64,000 bases of DNA from Telmatactis stephensoni (lineage: Eukaryota; Cnidaria; Anthozoa; Actiniaria; Isophelliidae): NCBI GenBank assembly GCA_029948255.1, contig JALIZF010001778.1, positions 186,001 through 250,000 on the forward strand, read 5' to 3'. Positions 33,403 to 44,377 of this stretch are shown here, in pieces. The notes below the pieces were generated by a model. That model saw nothing but the letters and a program-made list of their open reading frames with translations, ran no database searches and was not told where the DNA came from. A program made the translations under genes and the position numbers. Positions within the stretch are counted from its first letter, which is position 1. Each line of letters opens with the position of its first letter.

Positions 33403-35643
33403 ATGGAAGAGGAAAACGATGGAAAAAAGACAAATAAGGCCGAAGGGAAGCTGTCTTCATTCTTTTCAAGAGACCTGGATGCATGTATTTTCAGGTTTGC
33501 CTTCTATTTAGTCTACGCTACTTTTGGCTCGACGCTTACATATCTGCCTCTATACTTTAAGCAGCTTGGCCTCGATGCCGCTGAAGTTGGGGTTCTTACT
33601 GGTATTCGACCAGTTTATCCAAACTTTGGGAGCGCCACTGGCAGGCGTTATTGCGGATAAGTATAAAACGAGAAAGCTGGTGATAACCATAGCCGTATTT
33701 GCATTCATGGGTAAACACTTAGGAATACTACTTGTTGGGGGCCCGCATAAAACATGTTTAATGCCACATAATTTAACACAGTTTTCCTATTAACACTACA
33801 TTAAACATGACGATTAATAAGCGCGAAATGGTAGTGAAATTGTCTGAGAAGAAATCTCAAGACTTGTATCACTTTGTTGATGAACTTGAAGATAAACAAT
33901 CAATAAGGACTGCAGGAGAGATTCGAGACTTCGTTTCACAGCAAGACGAAGTGAGGAATTTTCATCGCTTGGAGGAAAGAAAACGACGAGAAACTACCTC
34001 TGACGGCGCCTATGCAATAGTAACAGATCAATCACAAGCAAAAACCATTTTTATTACAGTGCTGTTGATTATCGTGATTGGTGAATTTATTGCTTCGTCG
34101 ATGATGTCTTTATTAGACGGAGCAGTTGTAGAACACTTGGGTGATGAGAGGAATAAATATGGTCACTTTCGTCTATGGGGGTCCATAGGTATTGCTTCTT
34201 CTGCGTTTATTATAGGAGCAGTCATCGACAAATATGCATATTACTTTTGTCAAACTGTACAAAAACATTACTCTATAATGTTTTATTTTCTGTTTGGATT
34301 TGGTTGTCTTTCCTTGATACCTTTACTTAACTCGAAACAAATTTATTCTGATGCTCAGGATGAGAATCAATCAGGAATATCCAAGATGAAAGGGTTGTTC
34401 TGTAGCATCAAGAATGTATCCTTCTGGATGGCCGTCATTTCTCTTGCACTACTTGATGGATTTCAAATGGACTTTGGGCCGTGGTTCCTAGATGACCTGG
34501 GAACGAGTTCCTTGATGATTGGCATAGCAACAGCTTGCCACTTTGCGGTCAACGCCTGCACGTTTATGGTATCACCTTATATCATCGACAAACTGGGTTA
34601 TATGGTCGTCATGTCGATAGGTCTCTTTCTCAATGTTATTATGTTTGTATTGTTCTCATTTGTCAAGGCGTCTTGGGTTGGGGTAGTGTTATTTTCCATG
34701 ATTGGTTTCGTATCATCGCTTACTTGGTCCTGTAGTACGGCCTACGTTGCTATGATTTCCACTCCCTTGGGTATCGTCACCACTGGAGAAGGTATGTGCT
34801 GTTTTATAGTTAAGCCCGCTGCACACGTTGAGAAACTATGTGAGGAAACTGCCACACGAGGCACTTAGCTCACCGTGTGCTCTTTTACCTGCTCCATTTT
34901 TGGCCTCGCGTAGCCAAAGATGCAAAGTCTGTGGCGAGAAACTCTGAGCTAAGTGCCTCTCGTGGCAGTTTCCTCACGCCGTTTCTCAACGTGTGCGGCG
35001 GGCTTTAGCAGCTTATAAGCTCTAAGTAAAACAAAAATATCATGTTTACGGCTTATTTAGAGCCTATTTTAACCTACTGTCCGTGATATCCGTGTACACA
35101 TTAGAGTGGATTTCGTATGACGTAAAAACTACGGCACGGTCACGGCACGGTACGGCCACGGTACGGAACCTCGCCTGCTGATTTCTTTAGCAAGCTAAAT
35201 ATGATTTTGGTATTAATTTTTGATTTTTAATTTTGATTGACGGAAGCTAATTTGGCAAAAACCACTTGAGTGTTTACATGTCCGAGTTTGCAGGATTTTG
35301 AAAATTTTTGTAATATCAAGACATATCGTCCTCATATCGTTGAATATCAGGACAGTAGATCAGCGCGTCTGATTGGCTAACAACACTTTCTCGTTAAATT
35401 TCAGGTCTTCTTAATGGCATATACACAGGAATTGGAATATCAATTGGGACGATTTGTGGTGGAGCAATCATCAAAGGGATTGGAATTCGAACTGCCTTTA
35501 GGGCCTTGGCAGGATTCTCTCTATTTATGCTGATTGTTTTTAACATCCTTTTATTTGTGGATAAAAAACTAGCACCACAAAATGACTATGAACCATTGAA
35601 GATGGTACAAAGATCTAACGAGGATAAAGACGAGGAAGAATAA
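33403..35643 (+). CDS. MFSD6: MFSD6-like major facilitator, 3 exons, one frame break
   Basis: Membrane transporter of the major facilitator superfamily; substrate unknown. Exon 1 is 33403-33710, exon 2 about 33835-34791 and exon 3 35405-35643. The family is shown by GVLTGIRP in exon 1, the loop motif GVIADKYKTRKL, the exon 2 block with RLWGSIGIASSAF, and the last exon GLLNGIYTGIGISIG, which matches the MFSD6 GILQG region. After GVLTGIRP the frame is lost: an extra base (G at 33613) changes the expected FIQTLGAPLAG into a non-matching frame that stops at 33660. Removing one base restores a frame that joins exons 2 and 3 in phase, about 500 aa. The exon 2 acceptor (TAG before 33835) fits in phase but has a poor pyrimidine tract. 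This is either a pseudogene, a null allele or a sequence error. Confidence 0.82.
34809..35008. mobile_element. Fold-back element in MFSD6-like intron 2
   Basis: TAAGCCCGCTGCACACGTTG and AACTGCCACACGAGGCACTT are mirrored by AAGTGCCTCTCGTGGCAGTT and CAACGTGTGCGGCGGGCTTT. Confidence 0.88.
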
Positions 35644-36054
35644 CCAATAAACTAAAGTGGGATTGGTTATAACATGACTTTAACCAGAAGTGACGTAGCT
35701 ACTTATGCTACGCGGTAGCTAAACGTGCAAACCTAGCGCTATAAGCAGTTAATTCGAAAAAGGTCGCGGTTCAAAGCACTGAAAAGGGACAAGCCAAGGC
35801 CGAAATGAATGCTGGTGTTATGTTGACAATGTATTTAATGTTATGTTATATGTGTTATTTAATCTCTATTTCGGCTCACTCAATAGTGGCATTTAGCGAA
35901 CAGTTTAATTATCTAATTATAGGACTGTGCTTTCGTAAAAATCACTATTATTGTGAAATTAAAAGCTTCCTATAAATGAATAAAAATTAAATAGGAGGGG
36001 CAAGAAGTATGCGTTCATCATTGAAAAATTCCTGGCTACGCCCACTGTCAGCAC

Positions 36055-36060
36055 AAAAAA

Positions 36061-36103
<43 letters not shown>

Positions 36104-36425
36104 ATATTCTTTATTTATCCTCGGATTTTCTGAGTAGCATTTCTGCTAATATCTCCGAGACTTATTCGCACACTCGCTACCCCTACATTCGATATACTCT
36201 GCATACAATTTAAAAACTCACATGTTGATTTTTGCTGAGGGAGGAAAACCGGAGAACCCGGAGAAAAAACCCTCGTGGCAAGGGAGAGAACAACACATCA
36301 AACAAACTCTACTCACATGTGGCATCCCGCAGGGCTCGAACCAGTGAGCCCGACCCGTTGGACCACAACGGTGAGAGGCTGCAACGTTTACCTCTACGAC
36401 CACCCATGCCACCCACAACGCTCGA
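36055..36425 (-). repeat. tRNA-headed SINE with (TAAA)n tail
   Basis: On the minus strand: GGTGGCATGGGTGGTCGTAG, a B-box-like CTGGTTCGAGCCC, then TTTGTTTGATGTGTTGTTCT and TTCTCCGGGTTCTCCGG, ending in about twelve AAAT units at 36055-36108. Related to 17640-17800. Confidence 0.85.
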
Positions 36426-37445
36426 TCAAGACGCTTGACGTTTAAGGTGGTTTCAGTTGCGTATATATTCGATCATTGTATATGCATGTTTCGTATTTAA
36501 TTCGCTAATTCAATTCTGTACTTCTCGATACTTTTCAAAAATATCCTCGAAACGGTTTGAATTTCTGTAGACCAGTTCCAATGTTTACATATCTCTTCTG
36601 TTGCCTACAAGTATGCGCGCGCATACTTGTAAGCAACATTACTGCAAAACGTGGTATTTCGCGGTATTCCTTTCGCGCAATTCAAGTGAGCAATTCTATA
36701 CCGAATCGAATATAGTTTACTGGGTTAAAAAAAACTATGAGAGTATTTGATAAAAGCTTTTATCATCAATTATACTTGTGTTTTACACGGTACGAAACTA
36801 GTTTGTTTCCAAAATGATGACAACAATGGGGATGCAGTAGGGAAACTCATCTATGACGCAGCAGCTTCTTCTGAAAGATAATCTTGGATCCGCCCTTGGT
36901 GTTTTCCGAGTATTTGGAACGCTTTCACTCCCCTTCTTTGTGAGTTTATCATTGTATCTGGTATTGTTTGTGCATCTTGGAATGCCGTATTTACTCGTTT
37001 TAGCGCCGCTCTCGATTAAACGCCGCACCTAAGGACAAAATGATGAATTAAGGGCCGCCCTCGAATAAGTGTCGCATTTGTTCACACATTACAGTGCTTA
37101 TTCATAAGACTTCCACTAGATAGTCATCTTGAATAAGGAAATCCAAGTACCGTACGTATAACTCAATGTACGTGGAAATTGTGTAAAAATATAGAGGTTT
37201 TGTACATTTGAAGCACGTTAATTTTGTTGTTAACATTTTATTCATTTATTAAATCATTTATGAGGCTTATGAAACCCAGAAACCCAAAAAGTTAACTGAT
37301 AAGCGTCGCGGTGCTAAAACGAGTAAATACGGTAGTCTTTATGAATTAGCTCTTTTACAATAAAAAAATACAAAAATACCAGCACAATAAATTGTACATG
37401 TTGTTGAACATCGTCGTGTTTTTTCAACTTACGTTTCTTTTTCAA

Positions 37446-37664
37446 TAGTCCCCTTCACAGTTCTCTGCGCCATCTTGAAAGGTAGCCATGCCTTTGCATC
37501 GAAGCGAGACGAACCGTGAGCTTGCAGTGATAGAGACCTGTGAATAATTGTCCTAGGTGTTAAAAAAGGTTCTATCACTGCATGCTCACCGTTCGTCTCG
37601 CTTCGATGCAAAGGCACGGCTACCTTTCAAGATGGCGCAGGGAACTGTGAAGGGGACTATTCCT
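37446..37664. mobile_element. Fold-back element with ATAGTCCCCTTCACAGTT ends
   Basis: The arms (about 95 bp) include CTTGAAAGGTAGCCATGCCT and TTGCATCGAAGCGAGACGAA, repeated inverted around CCTAGGTGTTAAAAAAGG. The second copy is at 41889-42105. Confidence 0.92.
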
Positions 37665-38698
37665 TATTATGTAGATCAAATCTTAGAACATTATGATTTA
37701 CAGAATATTACAATTTATTCTTTTCGATTCCAGTCGTTGGTCGGCCCAAATAATAACTATCATTACTAGCTAGTCGGGCGAAGTTACGCTGCTGTTGTTT
37801 TCAAAGAAAAACTCTTGTTGTAAAAAAAAGATAGATCAAAAAAGCAACATAGAGAGTTAGGGTCCTCCGAAGGCAACCACTAGTCGAGTTTGGATTTCCT
37901 GTGGAAAATTATCTATTTTCCCCAACTTCGTTCCCAGGCCCTTTCCCTCCCATTGGGGGTGGGGCAGAGGTTGCATTTTCCCCCTCCCCGAAGTCCTTCT
38001 CGCCCTCGAATTTCCACAGGAACCCCGAAAGCGAATTTGCGTTCGGAGGCTAAGAGAGAGTCTTAATCGGCTTTGTCTAATGACAATATATTGCTCTTTC
38101 CGCCTCCCCTGTTCAGCTCATGAGATTAAGTCAAATAATAAACACAAGGTCCGGGGATTTCTATAATTGTTATGATGTAATTTGAGAAGTAATTTGAAAA
38201 GTAATTTGAAACTTTTGAAAATTAAGAATTTTCTCCGCTTTTTCAATTGGATGCATGTGTAATCCTCTTGATAGTTTTTCAAGGCTGTAATTATACTAAA
38301 TTATTCTGTTACTAGAGGTGGAATGGGGGCGTTTAGCCCAATCAATAACAGTGAATTGCTAGCAGCACAGTGGCAAGGATTTTCAGATATTATTAACTCA
38401 ACTAACAAATAGGAAAAAGAGGATATAACTGAATTAAACCAGATGAAAATTGCTCGTCTCTAACGCAGAGTTTAGAATTTTCGGCGAAAGCCTCGCACTC
38501 AACACTCAACACCGCAACCAACACCTTGGCTTCGCGTTAGTTTTATACTGCAGCTAAGCGTTGTTTACCAGTATTTTCTCCATTAACGTGGAATATTCTA
38601 GTTACAGGTGCTCGGGCAATCTTTACTCACTGTTCGTTACATCAGTATCAAGCACTGTCAGAGGTTTCTTACTGCAGAAATCTCCTATTTACGTAACA

Positions 38699-39661
38699 AT
38701 GGTTCACGAAAACTGTTCTGGGGAGCTAGATTCCGCTTCTTCAGTAATACTGGCATTGCTACACAGTGTATCAGGTATTCTATCCATTAGTGGCAACGCA
38801 ATCGTCCTGATCGCCATTTGGCAAACTCCTTCCTTGCACAATCTTTCCAACTATTTCATTGCAAGTTTAGCCGTTGCTGACTTGTCTGTAGGAGCAGTGA
38901 TCAATCCTCTATGGGTTGTCAAAAGTGCGCTGAATATCTGGGAAAACCAGCATATTCTTACCATTTTTACCGAGTTTATGTCTACACAAACACTAGTTAC
39001 ATCTTCATATGGCCTGGCTCTCATTAGTTACGACCGATACCTCGCAATAACGTCGGTTTATCGCTACCTTAACCTCATGACAGCTGGACGCTGCATCATG
39101 GCAATCGTACTAGTCTGGATGCTGTCGTTCATTTTCGCTGCTCTTCGATTCGCCGTAACTGACCCAATGATGTTACCATACTTGTGGCTAGCAGTATCTG
39201 TGGTTGGTTATATCATACCATTTACTGTTATAGTCTATTGTTACTATTACATATTCCGAGCAGCTAGAAGACAAAAACAACAAATCGAAGCGATGAAAAA
39301 CTCAGTTGATAGCCGTAAAGAAAACGACGTTAGAAATGCGCAAACTAATGGCAAAGCCGCCTATACTGTAGGTATTATTATTGGTCTGTACCTAGTATTT
39401 GCCTTGCCAAGCATGGTTATAGCAGCTATACAACTCATTACAACAGATAAGTGCCTTAAACTACGAATAGTTCGAAGCTGGTTTTGGGGCGCACTTGTTT
39501 CGTTTGCTTCATCTGCCTGTAATCCATGGGTGTATGCTGCTAGAAGTTCAGAGTTTAGACAAGCCTACAAGAACATTTTTCGTTTCGTTTTACGTGCATA
39601 TATGAAGCGAACTGCTTCTGTAAACGTCGCCGTCGATAAAGAAGGCGAGAATGACCCATGA
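38699..39661 (+). CDS. Class A GPCR, intronless, 320 aa, orphan
   Basis: Seven-helix receptor for an unknown ligand, presumed in the plasma membrane. TM1 holds GNAIVLIAIW, TM2 SLAVADLSVG, the end of TM3 SYDRYLAI, and TM7 SACNPWVYA (NPxxY). TM6 reads VFALPS where CWxP is usual. Position 3.25 is Thr and the second extracellular loop has no Cys, so the common disulfide is missing. This resembles receptors of the adenosine/melanocortin/cannabinoid cluster, which also lack it. The ATG at 38699 (AACAATGG) gives a short N terminus with an N-C-S glycosylation site. An in-frame ATG at 38561 would add 46 residues and is less likely. Its 3' end has been copied downstream. Confidence 0.9.
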   Translation: MVHENCSGELDSASSVILALLHSVSGILSISGNAIVLIAIWQTPSLHNLSNYFIASLAVADLSVGAVINPLWVVKSALNIWENQHILTIFTEFMSTQTLVTSSYGLALISYDRYLAITSVYRYLNLMTAGRCIMAIVLVWMLSFIFAALRFAVTDPMMLPYLWLAVSVVGYIIPFTVIVYCYYYIFRAARRQKQQIEAMKNSVDSRKENDVRNAQTNGKAAYTVGIIIGLYLVFALPSMVIAAIQLITTDKCLKLRIVRSWFWGALVSFASSACNPWVYAARSSEFRQAYKNIFRFVLRAYMKRTASVNVAVDKEGENDP

Positions 39662-39679
39662 AACTGTGTTTTGAACTCT

Positions 39680-39785
39680 ATTGTTTTATCTGCCTGTAAT
39701 CCGTGGGTGTATGCTGTTAGAAGTACAGAATTTACTAAAAACATCTTTCTGGCGCTGCTCACTGCGCCTGCGCCTGCTCACTGAG
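39680..39785 (+). pseudogene. Duplicated TM7 fragment of the GPCR
   Basis: Encodes LSACNPWVYAVRSTEFTKNIF, matching the last helix of the gene just upstream (SACNPWVYAARSSEF). It then passes into decayed copies of the tail and 3' UTR (GGCGAGAATGGCTCATGAAA against GGCGAGAATGACCCATGAAA). No start or earlier helices are present. Confidence 0.85.
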
Positions 39786-40391
39786 ATATACAAAGCGGGA
39801 CGGCTTCTATAAACGTCCGCTAAAACCGGCGAGAATGGCTCATGAAACTGTGTTAAACGGTCACTTAGCGTGCTTATGGGTGCTTCATTCGAAAACTAGA
39901 ACAGCATTTTAGCCAATAAGAAACTACTTTAAAACCTTCAACTGGTGAAGTCACAAGTCAGTAAAAGCCAAGTGCGTTGTTCTCTGTTCAATGTATTTCA
40001 AATCGCGTCGTTAAGCACAATTTTTGCGATGACCTGAGGCGACGCTCTAGTTCTAATGGTCTAATACTAATTGCAGACAGAAGTTTAAACTTGTTTGCAG
40101 TCAAATATCTAATTCCCAGCCTGTTATTGATTTCTGGCGTCGTGCCGGAGCCTCCGCTTTGGAAATAAGAACTGCCATTAATTTTCGTTGCACTTTACAG
40201 CAATTTCAGCTGCAGCTAGTGAAGTGATCCTTAACGACGTGGCTAAAAAGGCGAGAATGACACATGAAACTATGTTTTCAACTCCACTGCAGTGAGTCTA
40301 CTTTAATTGAAGCAAAATGTGCTTATTTGCTTTAACAGAACGGCATCAACAGCAATTAACAACAACCGACAAAAACAACGACGATGACGTG

Positions 40392-40435
<44 letters not shown>

Positions 40436-40816
40436 AAACCGTAAATGAAAAACAAATCTGGGAACTCATGTTCAACAAGAAAAACATTAAAACTTATTGA
40501 AGCCGCAAGTCAATAAAAGCCAAGTGCCTTGGTCATCTCTATTATTCAACGTACGTTCTGCAAATTGCGTCGTTCCAGCTGGTTTGAGCACAATTTTTTT
40601 TTTGATGACTTGAGGCGACGCACTTCTACTAATGGTCTACTAATTGTAGCAGTTAACTCAAACGCGATCAAACATCTTCCCTCTTATGGATTTCTGGCGT
40701 CGTGCGTCTCCTGTTTGGAAATAACAAAGCTGCAGCAAGTTGAATACAAGTCAGACTACGTGACTACCGCCTTTGAGCAAATTCTGACTTTGAATGGCCA
40801 CGTCTTCCTTAATTAG
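39786..40816. repeat. Tandem copies of the GPCR 3' flank
   Basis: Two related blocks, about 39945-40190 and 40500-40730, share CAAGTCAGTAAAAGCCAAGT-, TGACCTGAGGCGACGC- and GATTTCTGGCGTCGTGC-type segments. A third GGCGAGAATGACACATGAAA copy lies at 40250. An (AAC)n tract at 40389-40438 sits between. Confidence 0.75.
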
Positions 40817-42130
40817 AGCATTTAACAGCAGTTGTCTCACTATTAACATTTACTATCAATATGTTCACGCGGGGAAAAAATAATTCTGAGACGAGTTGTT
40901 ATGATAGGCTTTAGGTTACACTAGTTAGTCAAGTCTGAGGTAATTTATTACAACTCTTAAAAGACTTAAAAAGTCAATTCTGAGTCAATTTCTTATAATG
41001 ATAACCCTTAGGTTTAAGGTTCAATTCCGGGATGACTTATGATTAGAAAGTTTAAGCCTCACGTACAAGGGAAACGGCAAACGGCAAAGAAGATTACAGT
41101 TTTTCAAAATACCATTAAGATATGACGTCATCAGGTAGAATCTCAAAAAATAGCGATTTGATTTAATTAATCAGTAAAATAGACGACACATTATAGTAGA
41201 CCTTATTTGAACTTATCCTCATGAACATAAAGCCCATACACACGAGTCCACCTCTATTAGACCCATCACGGCAACCTTATTCTAGGTACACGGGCCCATC
41301 ATTTAATAGAAAATTTGTTGGGTTGACAGGGTGCCGTACCCAAATTAATGGGTCAGCATGTAAAGATTCAGGGGCGTCGTGCCAACGATAAGTTTTCGCG
41401 TAAATCTGGGCTTGGGAGGGATCGCACTTAAGCCGAGAAAAGTACTAAATACAAAATAGTACTTAAAATAGTACAAAATCATGTTTTCCAATGTGTGCAG
41501 TACTTAGCTAATACTATTTCATGGGTTAATTAAGTGCAAGAGTGATCGCACTTAACCTGTGCAAAAGTACAAAATCTAAATAGCACTAAAAAGTCCTAAA
41601 TCCTTTCTTTTCCACTGATTAGTACTATTTTGCACTATTTAGTAGAAGGTTTTATTATGTGGGATTTTCGAAATATCCAAATTTTATTTACCACTTTACA
41701 CATAATTGTTTCTGTGTGTGTGTGTGACTTTTAACAGTGGCCATTACAAATACATATTTTGACAAATACAACATCTACAGCACATTTATTTCTTTATCTG
41801 CAAAGCTTTATCTTTTAGCAACAGGAACAACATGACATCTGAAAAAGAAAAAGAATCTTGTTACTAGACGCTGTATAATAGGATTTCAATAGTCCCCTTC
41901 ACAGTTCCCTGCGCCACCTGCACCACTTTGCATCAAAGCGAGATGAACGGTGAGCATGCAATGATAGATACCTTTTTTAAAAACACCTAGGACAATTATT
42001 CACAGGTCTCCATCATTGCAAGCTTATCATTCGTCTCACTTCAATGCAAAGGCATGTCTACCTTTCAAGATGGCGCAGAGAACTGTGAAGGGGACTATTC
42101 CCCAAAAATTGAAATAAAACAGAATAAACT
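40817..42130. other. Intergenic region
   Basis: Downstream of both the GPCR and PSMD9, which converge here. Contains GTACTAAATA-type repeats at 41410-41650 (related to 25425-25558) and a fold-back at 41889-42105. No gene seen. Confidence 0.5.
41889..42105. mobile_element. Fold-back element, second copy of 37446-37664
   Basis: ATAGTCCCCTTCACAGTTCC at the left and CTGTGAAGGGGACTATTCC at the right. It is more diverged in the left arm. It ends 25 bp beyond the PSMD9 stop codon, so it may lie in that gene's 3' UTR. Confidence 0.88.
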
Positions 42131-44005
42131 TTAGGCATACCCCAGTAAACCACGCCCTGACCATGTATTGGGAGTTAGTGACAAGCTGAGTTTCTGATCA
42201 TTTCGAAGGACAATAACAGGTAATGGAACCTTTAATCAATGAAGAAAAATGTTAAAATATGTAGGTTAAAAATGTAACAATGAGAAGGCATGGTTCAGAT
42301 GCCGCACCTTTCATGTGCTGTTCTCAATTCAATTCTAGTTAGAACCATTTTTATCTGGGTGGCTCTGGCAAGTTGAATGTCTAGGCAATTGTAAATTGAA
42401 CCAGCAGATTCAAATAGATTTAGAATCCAGAATTTCCATGTATTTCCTTACAACAATTTGGTAAGGCACAGCATCTTAACTAGGCATTGGTGGAATATTT
42501 GTTATGTGGAAAATGATGGCCTTGATTTGAACACATAATAGTACCAGTATAATAATCAGTGTAAATAATACATATATATTACTATATAATTTACCCCTTT
42601 ACTATGTTGTACAATAGAAGCAACATTTTTCAGATCATTAAAGTTCTTGTGAGTTAATGAACCAAACTTCATTATCAAATCCTCTTTTTGTAAACCCTAG
42701 TTAATGCAAAAACATTATTAGTGGATTAGCAAGAAATAAAGTCTTCAAGCTAAAGTGCAACTGTGGGATTGTCAGGATGTTATTATTTAGGACTTACAGC
42801 TTTGGATGCTGGTGATCCATCTGTGACTGAATCAACTTTTAGGAAAGGTTGAGAAGATATCTCATCTGTGTGAAGACAATTTAGTCATTTACTTAAATGC
42901 ATCATTACTTCTCTCTCATTACGATTCATCTTTTTTTTTAAATTTTGTTTTAATCTGTAATTCATTATGACCATTCTTTTTCTCCTTTCTAGGGTTGTTA
43001 CAGTGTGAATTGAAGAAACGTGGGCACCTGAAATATTTCAGGAATCTCTCAACCAATCAGAAACTTGATGATTATCTTTGTGATTAAAAAATCCTTTCTG
43101 ATTGGCCAAAAAACAACAGAAACATTCTTGAAATATTTCTTCGTAGTTTCATGGTTTTTCGATTTGCCCTGTAGAGGAGAATGAATTTTAGTAGAAAAGA
43201 TGGCCCTGCTCCATAACAAAAGCTTTTATTTTGTTTTTTGATTGGCCAGGTTTTTGTTGTTGTTGTTGTTGTTTTGTTCAGGGACTTTTAGCTGGTTTCA
43301 GTGCTTTATGACAAAGCTGTATTCACAGCCAGTCAATTTACCTGGTGTCCAGCCCTTAATGAACCCACTAAATTTCTGAAGATCATTCCATTCAAAGTGG
43401 AAAGTGCTCTTAGGAAAAGGTAATCCATTCTCCTCACTCCCATTTTCTAATCATTTCCCATCCATCTGTTCAGTTCATACACTCCCTATTCAACAAATGA
43501 ATTGCATAGTTACCTTGCTTAGGTTTTTCATCTTCAATAGATTTATTATCTCTTGCAGCAGCATGTATTTTATGAAGTCCTTCTTCAATGTCTTTCATAA
43601 TTGCCTTGTGATCGTTTTGAAGACCTTGAAAAGAGATGTACACAGGAAACCCAACATGAGTCAGCAAAAAGCCATTTTACTAGTTCTCACAAATGTATTT
43701 CAAACATTCATATTTCATTATATAAACATTACATATGATCTTGTTTCTTGCTATTCTGACCGAATACACATCGATATCACCGCGAGGGTAACCTTCGTCA
43801 TCAACGAGTTTTCCATCCATCCCAACTTCTTTTTGCTGAAAGAGAAAATCTTGATAAATATAATATCTTCATCGTAGATAACAATTTTTCAATAATAAGC
43901 AATCGTTACCGAATCGAGTATTTCTTGAAATTGTTTGATTTCCTTTTCAATCTCCTCTTTTTTCGCCATCAATCCTTTAACTCTTTCTTTCTCTACGTCC
44001 GCCAT
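42131..44005 (-). CDS. PSMD9: PSMD9 (p27), 26S proteasome assembly chaperone
   Basis: Chaperone for assembly of the proteasome base; known members bind the Rpt4/Rpt5 ATPase pair. Exons: 44005-43910, 43835-43733, 43624-43514, 42865-42798, 42696-42595, 42229-42131. They sum to 579 bp, or 192 aa, somewhat shorter than the human protein. The N terminus is a charged helix (KKEEIEKEIKQF). The central block has LVDDEGYPRGDIDVYSVR and CLQNDHKAIMKDIEE, which match the family closely. The C-terminal PDZ domain is built from exons 4-6 (PFLKVDSVTDGSPASKAGL and SGRGLLGYA). All junctions are GT-AG and in phase. It is head to head with IFT57. Confidence 0.95.
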
Positions 44006-44377
44006 CTTGAACTCTTGTGCACGAAAATCGCGGGCTCAATTATTTTTTCAAAATTTTTCGCACAAACGAAATATTTCAGATTTAAAACTTGACACAAAAT
44101 TTGGAGAAAATTAGTAAAATAAGATATTCGCAGCTTGAAATTTTCATCAAAATATAAAAATAACTAAGATAAAAATATATTATAATAAGTGCAAAGTTTT
44201 AGTGGACGGGTTTCCTGTGTTATGTTTCAAAACGAGGGCAGCCCTTCGAGACGAACAAACATGGCAACTGCAGTGAATCTGAAATAACTCCAAGTTTTAC
44301 ATTTATTTTCGGTTTTAATCTCTACTTATTGTTATTTTTACGAACTATCATACAAAACAACACATAGAGTAACGATA
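44006..44377. promoter_or_regulatory. Probable bidirectional promoter, PSMD9/IFT57
   Basis: Only 372 bp separate the two divergent start codons, so both 5' UTRs and core promoters must overlap this stretch unless there are distant leader exons. It is AT-rich with no obvious TATA box placed for either gene. This is inferred from position. Confidence 0.6.

Larger units (their letters stand above)
35644..38698. other. Intergenic region
   Basis: Between the MFSD6-like stop and the GPCR start. Holds a SINE (36055-36425) and a fold-back element (37446-37664). No gene is visible in the rest; short frames here overlap those repeats. Confidence 0.55.

Noticed and set aside
43343..43410. Possible extra PSMD9 exon (antisense to a plus-strand frame)
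   Set aside because: It would introduce a stop. Exons 43624-43514 and 42865-42798 join in phase without it.
43404..43877. 157-codon open frame on the plus strand
   Set aside because: Antisense to PSMD9 exons 2-4, which are supported by family matches and splice sites.
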